Made by a program: the position numbers and the translations under genes. Below the pieces are notes generated by a model, which saw only the letters and a program-made list of their open reading frames with translations, searched no databases and had not been told where the DNA came from. Positions 5,678 to 10,117 of a DNA stretch of 10,117 nt are shown here, one piece after another; the first letter of the stretch is position 1, and each line of letters opens with the position of its first letter. This stretch comes from CAJQND01 sp051010095 (GTDB lineage: Bacteria > Pseudomonadota > Alphaproteobacteria > Rhizobiales > CAJQND01), in NCBI GenBank assembly GCA_051010095.1, contig JBPCVX010000070.1, positions 1 through 10,117 on the forward strand, read 5' to 3'.

Positions 5678-6586
5678 TTATTTTAGTGGTTGCGGGCTAG
5701 GTATTCGGCGGGATTTCTCTAACAGCCAAAGTGTGTGTGCAACCAAAGCACACATCACAACAATCCCGCCTGCGACTGTGCGCATGCTCGGCATTTCTCC
5801 GATAAACATCCACATCCAAAGTGGCGTCAGGATCGTTTCAAGAAACATGAACAGAGCAATCTCTGGTGCACGAATGAACCGTGTTGAAGATGCCAACAAT
5901 GCAAACGATAGTGGCATGACGATAAGTCCATTTAGACCTAAGAAGATGAACTGCGATGCGTCTAATGATGCAGGTGTGGCATACCAAAACGCAATAATTG
6001 CGGCCAGTAGACTGCCCAACCCGGGTGCATAAGTCATGTCTTTGCCACTGCGCCGCATCCAAATGAGCGAACAGGCAACAAGGAACGAAACGCCAAACGC
6101 CGCGAAATCACCAAGCCAATTTCCTTGGTGAATACTCTCAGAAACAATGAGCATAACCCCGCAACCAGCAACACCTGCAACCACCCAAGTGCGCAAATCA
6201 ACCGGTTCAGACAAGAAAACCCGGGACAAAATCGCGGCTATAAGAGGATTAAGTGCCATCATGAACACGACATTTGCTGCAAATGTGTTATGAACCGCGT
6301 AAATAAACAGAAAGTTTGCGGCAACAAAGAGCAGAGATGCAACCAGCCCTTCGATTCCATTAACAAAGGGCAGTCTCGCGCCACGCACGATCCGCATGTA
6401 GCACCAATGCATGTAAAGTATCGCGAAGATCATTAGCCCGCGGACATACATTACTGTCCAGCCATCACTGCCAGCGAGACGTATCAGCGGCACATCAAAT
6501 GTGAATGCCAAGCCGCCAAGTGCTGCCAGAAGCAACCCTTTACGCTGATCTGTATAGATCCGACCTGCAGTTAAACTTGATTGCAC
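5678..6586 (-). CDS. EamA/DMT-superfamily transporter
   Basis: The favoured GTG start at 6584-6586 gives 302 residues, the usual size for ten-helix EamA proteins; GGGA lies about 6 nt upstream. The frame is open further to a TTG at 6685, but that would add an atypical N-terminal extension. The sequence starts with QRKGLLLAALGGLAFTFDVP, typical of the first EamA helix. It shows two internally similar halves of about five helices each. NTFAANVVFMMALNPLIAAI and FIRAPEIALFMFLETILTPL are the corresponding segments before the fifth and tenth helices, and the second repeat closes with WMWMFIGEMPS. EamA proteins export metabolites such as amino acids across the inner membrane; the substrate cannot be inferred. 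It ends in a basic tail (EKSRRIPSPQPLK). It is divergent from the HD-domain gene and precedes the PAS-like gene by 118 bp on the same strand. Confidence 0.8.
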   Translation of the reverse strand: MQSSLTAGRIYTDQRKGLLLAALGGLAFTFDVPLIRLAGSDGWTVMYVRGLMIFAILYMHWCYMRIVRGARLPFVNGIEGLVASLLFVAANFLFIYAVHNTFAANVVFMMALNPLIAAILSRVFLSEPVDLRTWVVAGVAGCGVMLIVSESIHQGNWLGDFAAFGVSFLVACSLIWMRRSGKDMTYAPGLGSLLAAIIAFWYATPASLDASQFIFLGLNGLIVMPLSFALLASSTRFIRAPEIALFMFLETILTPLWMWMFIGEMPSMRTVAGGIVVMCALVAHTLWLLEKSRRIPSPQPLK

Positions 6587-6761
6587 GTGAATTCCCAGCC
6601 CCGTTAACCAATACGCACTTGAGAATTCCAGACAAATATGAACAAAGAGCAAAAAAAGCGGAGAAAATTTGCAAGATTTATCCAATCAGATAGTGCGCGC
6701 AATCTCCGCTCCGTCCCACAAACAAAGCTTAGGAACATTCTGAGGTTTCAATTGAGGCACA

Positions 6762-6790
6762 AATCGCATTACTATTCACAAATTGCGATT
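6762..6790. repeat. Inverted repeat upstream of the HD-domain gene
   Basis: AATCGCA (6762-6768) and TGCGATT (6784-6790) are exact complements, 15 bp apart. They lie 20 bp before the ATG of the HD gene, in the 224-bp gap between divergent genes. The 8-bp palindrome TCAATTGA (6748-6755) lies just before it. Centre-to-centre spacing of the arms is 22 bp, about two helical turns, so binding by a dimeric regulator is possible. It could also be a leader hairpin. Confidence 0.35.
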
Positions 6791-6810
6791 AGAATGCTTG
6801 GGAGCTGGTC

Positions 6811-7416
6811 ATGGAAACAGTCTCGTTCACTCAGATGAAGGATGGTACGAAAGAAGAGTATGAATTTCTGCGCGACCAAGAGGAAGAATTTCACAATGGC
6901 ACAGCAGAGCGCTTGTTAAATGAGCTTGAACGCCAGGGCAATGAAACATTGTCTGGATATAAAATAACACGCCTCGAGCACGGCCTTCAATCTGCAACTC
7001 GTGCAGAACAAAGTGGTGCTGACATCGACTGGATTGTCTCAGCTTTGTTGCATGACATTGGTGATGGTTTAGCGCCGCAAAATCATGATCGGTTTGCCGC
7101 CGAAATCCTGCGCCCTTTTGTGCGCGAAGAGTGCGCTTGGGTTGTTGAACATCATGGCATTTTCCAAATGTTTTACTATGCCCACCATTACGGCTGGGAC
7201 CGCGAAGAACGTAAGCGCTTTGAAGGTCACCAACATTACAAAGCATGTGTTGATTTTTGTGAGCGTTGGGATCAAGCCTCGTTTGATCCTGAGTTTGGCA
7301 GCAAACCCTTGTCGCACTTTGCACCCATGGTGAACGAGGTCTTCGCGCGCCAAGCTTATGCGCCTAATGTGATCAAGGAAGGTGTTTCAATTGGCATTCC
7401 TAGTGCTACGGATTAG
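6811..7416 (+). CDS. HD-domain protein, candidate diiron oxygenase or phosphohydrolase
   Basis: The 201-residue product is soluble and cytoplasmic. The HD-domain ligand pattern is present: H57 in RLEHGLQSA, H81-D82 in ALLHDIGDGL, H92 in PQNHDRFAA, H114/H115 in VVEHHGIFQ, and D154 in CERWDQASFDP. A set H...HD...H...H...D can hold two metals, as in the mixed-valence diiron oxygenases PhnZ and TmpB (organophosphonate cleavage) and myo-inositol oxygenase. One-metal HD phosphohydrolases carry fewer ligands. The closing CERWDQPSFDP-like motif and HFAPMV are typical of this 'predicted HD phosphohydrolase' group of about 190-200 residues. I do not see PhnZ's Tyr..Glu lid motif at the expected place, so the substrate probably differs. 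GGGAG at 6800-6804 lies 6 nt before the ATG. A binding protein and a BCCT transporter lie downstream on the same strand. Confidence 0.75.
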   Translation: METVSFTQMKDGTKEEYEFLRDQEEEFHNGTAERLLNELERQGNETLSGYKITRLEHGLQSATRAEQSGADIDWIVSALLHDIGDGLAPQNHDRFAAEILRPFVREECAWVVEHHGIFQMFYYAHHYGWDREERKRFEGHQHYKACVDFCERWDQASFDPEFGSKPLSHFAPMVNEVFARQAYAPNVIKEGVSIGIPSATD

Positions 7417-7649
7417 CTTGGCTTAAGTGTTAACATCAGATATCCGGCTTTTATTGCATCAATCTTATAATTCAGACAGCTCCTTAGACGTCTCTTTTTT
7501 CGAAACGCAACACTAAGGTAACTTGGGCAAAGACTATACTTCTCCACAAATTCAGCGGAAGACGTCGCAAATTCAAGATAATATGGCGAAAAAAAGCCTG
7601 TTCTATCGTTCCGCATACAAGTAGCATTGATCGCATTGGGGGCGCTGGA

Positions 7650-7677
7650 TTGATTAAGGCCGGATTCAGTATCTAAT
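7650..7677 (+). promoter_or_regulatory. Possible sigma-70 promoter of the binding-protein gene
   Basis: TTGATT (7650-7655) and TCTAAT (7672-7677) are separated by 16 bp, matching TTGACA at four and TATAAT at five positions. Transcription would begin about 80 nt before the ATG at 7764. The region is AT-rich, so a chance match is possible. Confidence 0.25.
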
Positions 7678-7723
7678 TTTTTTTGAGTTTTCATTTCCGA
7701 TTAGCCAGAATTTGAGCGGTACC

Positions 7724-7752
7724 CCCCTTCATTTACGACAACAAGCAAGGGG
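7724..7752 (+). repeat. Inverted repeat covering the binding-protein ribosome binding site
   Basis: CCCCTT (7724-7729) is the exact complement of AAGGGG (7747-7752), the Shine-Dalgarno of the gene starting at 7764, with a 17-nt loop. It may limit translation initiation; only the complementarity is seen. Confidence 0.3.
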
Positions 7753-7763
7753 AATTTTTGCAA

Positions 7764-8936
7764 ATGATTTTTAGCCGATCTGATAATTTATGCATCAGGC
7801 TATTGGTTTTGGTGCTTATGGCTATAGTACTGAGTGCCGCCGATAGTCGTGCCCAACAGACCAGTTCGGGCGCTAATGAGATGGCCGCCGACAAAATGGC
7901 ATCCAAGAACTTAACATTCACATCATGGACAGGACCATATATGCGAAGCCAAATGCTTGGCTTTGTGCGCCCTTACGAGGGTGAGACAGGCGCCAAGGTG
8001 ACGGTTGAACACTATGCTGGCGGAATCGATGAAATCCGCGATCAGGTGGAATCAGCCAATGTGAAATGGGATGTGGTCGATTTAACACAAGCCGATTCAC
8101 TGCGCGCCTGCGAAGAAGGTCTTCTTGAAGAACTCGATACAATCGAGTTACCCAACGGAGCAGATGGCGTTGGATACAAAGATGATTTCGTTGACGGCGC
8201 ACTTAATAAATGCGGCGTTGGAGTCATCGTCTGGGCCACGGCCTATGCCTACAATAAAGAAAAATTTGGTAAGGAAGCTCCAGTCACAATCGCTGACTTT
8301 TTTGACACCAAGAAATTTCCCGGCCCGCGCGCTATCCGCAACGATCCATCCGTTATTTTAGAATGGGCATTGATTGCAGATGGAGTTGCATTAGGCGATG
8401 TCTACAAAACGCTGGAAACGCCGGAAGGTGTGGAACGGGCTTTGGAAAAAATGGGCGCAATATAACCCGGTCTACAATTTTGGACAAAGGGAAGCGAACC
8501 TGCACGCCTGTTAAATGACAATGACGCAGCACTAAGCATGATTTGGGCCACCACAGGAGCGGTCGCCTCGCAAAAAGACGGTGCAAATTTTGACATGGTG
8601 TGGGATGGGCGTGTGATTGAGCTCGACTTGTTCGGCGTTCCTAAGGGAAGCCTCAACAAAGAAGCGGCCATGGAATTCATCCGTTTCGCATCCAGCTCTG
8701 AATCACTGGCCAAAATGGTTGGTTATTTGCCAAACGGACCGACACGAAAATCATCGCTTGCGTTGTTATCTCAGGATGTATTGGCGCAGCTTCCAAATGG
8801 ACCTGCTTATGAAAATAAAGCTTCCATCCGATCGGATGCGCAGTGGTGGTCAAAAAACTACGGTGCTTTGAAAGAAGCCTTCGATGCCTGGTTAAAGGAA
8901 ACCAGTCAACAGGGCGCTGCCGGAACGACGCGCTAA
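7764..8936 (+). pseudogene. PotD-like ABC substrate-binding protein, broken by an in-frame TAA
   Basis: The full frame would encode about 390 residues, but codon 234 (8463-8465) is TAA. Downstream of it the same frame stays open to TAA 8934-8936 and continues the family without loss. The start is ATG 7764 with AAGGGGA 10 nt upstream; a TTG at 7758 is too close to it. Residues 1-31 are a signal peptide (CIRLLVLVLMAIVLS, cut near SRA). Family signs before the stop are FTSWTGPYMRSQ, TVEHYAGG, WDVVDLTQAD, the Cys pair in RACEEGLLE and NKCGVGVIVWATAYAYN, and KKFPGPRAI. After it come FWTKGSEPARLLNDND, VWDGRVIELDLFGVPKGS, KEAAMEFIRFASS and QWWSKNY. Relatives read MxAIKPxxxWW here, so Lys AAA to TAA would explain the stop. 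These periplasmic proteins bind polyamines or similar cations, but no ABC permease or ATPase follows. It may be a pseudogene or a sequence error. The BCCT gene begins 50 bp later. Confidence 0.8.
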
Positions 8937-8986
8937 ACGCGCAAGGGATAAAAGCGCAAAATACAAAGATTTTTGGAGATAATTGT

Positions 8987-10117
8987 ATGAGTGATAATCC
9001 TCACAATCCGGCCGAAAACCTGGTTGATAAAACCGGGTTGTTCGCAGGCATGAACAAGACCATGGCGATCGCATCGATGGTAATGATCTTGGGTTTCGTA
9101 GCTTTCACCATTCACGACGTTGAATATTCCGGCGCTGTCTTCGCCAAGGGTAAGGACTTCATCATCAACTCGCTCGATTGGTTCTATGTTTTCGTCGTCA
9201 ACGCCGTTTTGTTTTTCGTATTCTGGCTTCTGATCAGCCGGTTCGGCGACGTTAAGCTCGGTAAAGACGATGAAGAGCCCGACTTTTCCACCTTTTCGTG
9301 GATTTGCATGCTGTTCGGCGCCGGATTGGGTACAGGCCTGATTTATTGGGGCGTCGCAGAATCGATGTATCAATTCGCGGACAATCCGTGGCTCACCCGA
9401 GAAGGTGTAAAACCCGGCAGCGTTGAAGCTGCGGGCATGGCAATTCAGATCACCAATTTTCATTGGGGATTGCACGGTTGGGCACTCTACGTGTTGGTCG
9501 GCTTGAGCCTTGCCTATTTTTCCTACCGCAAGGATCTTCCACTGACATTGCGCACCGCTTTTTATCCCATTCTAAAAGAAAAGATTTACGGTCCTTGGGG
9601 CCATTTGATCGATCTGATTGGTGTTTTTGGCACAATCTTTGGGTTGGCAACGTCCCTTGGTCTAGGTGTTACACCCATTGCAGCCGGTATGGAAAAACTT
9701 GGCTGGATGTCAAACACCCTCACCAATCAGCTCCTCCTTGTCGCAATAATCACCGCTCTTGGTACGGCCTCCGCTGCTTCAGGTTTAGGTAAAGGCGTGC
9801 GTATTCTTTCTGAGATGAACGTATGGGCGAGTACTGGGTTACTTGCATTATTCCTCATTCTAGGACCCACCGCTTTTGCTCTCGGCATGGCCATCACTGG
9901 CGCAGGGGATTACATGTGGAATGTAATTCCCATGGGCTTTTGGATCGACAACGAACCAGAGCGTCAATGGCAAGCGTGGTGGACGATATTCTATTGGGGT
10001 TGGTGGATTGCTTGGTGCCCGTTTGTAGGTATGTTTATCGCCCGTGTTTCAAGGGGACGTACAGTCCGCCAATTCTGCTTCTGTGTCCTGCTGGTGCCGG
10101 TATCGGTCGTAGTGTTG
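8987..10117 (+). CDS. BCCT-family betaine/choline/carnitine transporter (partial, 3' end beyond window)
   Basis: The frame from ATG 8987 runs to the window edge (377 codons); GGAG lies 8 nt upstream. Full BCCT carriers have about 500-700 residues and twelve helices, so roughly the first seven or eight are seen. Family signatures are GAGLGTGLIYWGVAES (111-126), FHWGLHGWALY (158-168), TSLGLGVTP, and WTIFYWGWWIAWCPFVGMF (332-350) with the following IARVSRGRTVRQF. W160, W165 and Y168 have the spacing of BetP W189, W194 and Y197, and W340/W343 that of W374/W377, so the aromatic box for trimethylammonium groups is intact. BetP has GMGIG where this protein has GAGLG, so the exact substrate (glycine betaine, choline, carnitine or another) is open. 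The N-terminus before helix one is short. It is probably co-transcribed with the binding-protein gene. Confidence 0.92.
   Translation, partial: MSDNPHNPAENLVDKTGLFAGMNKTMAIASMVMILGFVAFTIHDVEYSGAVFAKGKDFIINSLDWFYVFVVNAVLFFVFWLLISRFGDVKLGKDDEEPDFSTFSWICMLFGAGLGTGLIYWGVAESMYQFADNPWLTREGVKPGSVEAAGMAIQITNFHWGLHGWALYVLVGLSLAYFSYRKDLPLTLRTAFYPILKEKIYGPWGHLIDLIGVFGTIFGLATSLGLGVTPIAAGMEKLGWMSNTLTNQLLLVAIITALGTASAASGLGKGVRILSEMNVWASTGLLALFLILGPTAFALGMAITGAGDYMWNVIPMGFWIDNEPERQWQAWWTIFYWGWWIAWCPFVGMFIARVSRGRTVRQFCFCVLLVPVSVVVL

Larger units (their letters stand above)
7417..7763. other. Gap of 347 bp without a supported gene
   Basis: The stretch is AT-rich with a T6 run (7495-7500) and a T8 run (7677-7684). 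Before the T6 run is the short palindrome AGACGTCT (7486-7493), too small for a real terminator stem. CCTTAG (7482-7487) and CTAAGG (7513-7518) form a 6-bp inverted repeat. A minus-strand frame of 93 codons crosses the region but has no Shine-Dalgarno and no recognisable family. Most likely the gap holds the end of the HD transcript and the promoter of the binding-protein gene. Confidence 0.5.

Noticed and set aside
5568..6032. Plus-strand frame of 154 codons over the EamA gene
   Set aside because: Opposite strand to a confident transporter gene; no coherent domain.
6827..7324. Minus-strand frame of 165 codons opposite the HD gene
   Set aside because: Antisense to a gene with clear family motifs; composition rich in His/Gln is what the reverse of that gene gives.
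7486..7500. AGACGTCT followed by six T as terminator of the HD gene
   Set aside because: The palindrome has no loop and at most four base pairs; not a plausible terminator stem.
7413..7694. Minus-strand open frame of 93 codons in the gap before the binding-protein gene
   Set aside because: No Shine-Dalgarno, no recognisable domain, AT-rich low-quality composition, and it overlaps the end of the HD gene.
8463..8465. Stop-codon reassignment of TAA
   Set aside because: Several other genes here end in TAA exactly where their families end (porin, cyclase, EamA, 4808 gene), so TAA is a normal stop.
8538..8936. Separate gene starting at ATG 8538
   Set aside because: It is in the same frame as the upstream half, and the 24 codons before it also continue the binding-protein family; no Shine-Dalgarno precedes the ATG.
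8933..9475. Minus-strand frame of 180 codons opposite the BCCT gene
   Set aside because: Antisense shadow of a gene with unmistakable BCCT signatures; no ribosome binding site or family.
1..10117. CRISPR array, transposon ends, tRNA or rRNA genes, toxin-antitoxin or defence system
   Set aside because: No spaced direct repeats, transposase, tRNA-like fold or known defence domain could be found on either strand.

Overview
The window looks like ordinary chromosome from a Gram-negative bacterium, most likely an alphaproteobacterium. The reasons are a DcaP-type outer-membrane porin ending in Phe, Sec signal peptides, a PotD-type periplasmic binding protein, an alphaproteobacterial style of PAS protein, and moderate GC content. 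No rRNA, tRNA, CRISPR array, transposase or phage gene is visible. The taxonomic call is inference from gene content only.

Left part (1-1844, + strand): the C-terminal end of a MORN-repeat protein overlaps by ATGA a small secreted glycine-zipper protein with an extremely arginine-rich tail. A trimeric-porin-like protein follows 29 bp later. These three read as one envelope-related operon. Convergent to it (1850-3389, - strand) are a secreted cyclase-family hydrolase and a FlK-like hotdog thioesterase. A perfect 14-bp palindrome of the GntR/FadR operator type sits just upstream of the thioesterase start. Divergent from the cyclase is a small four-helix membrane protein (3513-3971).

Middle part (4089-6586): an unrecognised 239-aa protein (+) and a PAS-like 254-aa protein (-) converge with a 14-bp overlap. 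An EamA/DMT-family exporter (-) lies upstream of the PAS gene on the same strand. The gap between these last two holds two interlocking, mutually exclusive inverted repeats directly in front of the PAS gene.

Right part (6811-10117, + strand): an HD-domain protein carries a full candidate set of metal ligands. After a 347-bp gap comes a polyamine-type ABC substrate-binding protein interrupted by a single in-frame TAA, and then a BCCT transporter cut by the window edge. A binding protein plus a betaine/choline/carnitine transporter suggests uptake of small cationic or quaternary-ammonium solutes. The HD protein could belong to the same theme as a diiron oxygenase, but this is inference.

I found no convincing new defence or mobile system. 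The points most worth a second look are the TAA-broken binding protein, the GntR-type operator, the alternative hairpins before the PAS gene, and the tail-overlapping pair of poorly characterised genes.
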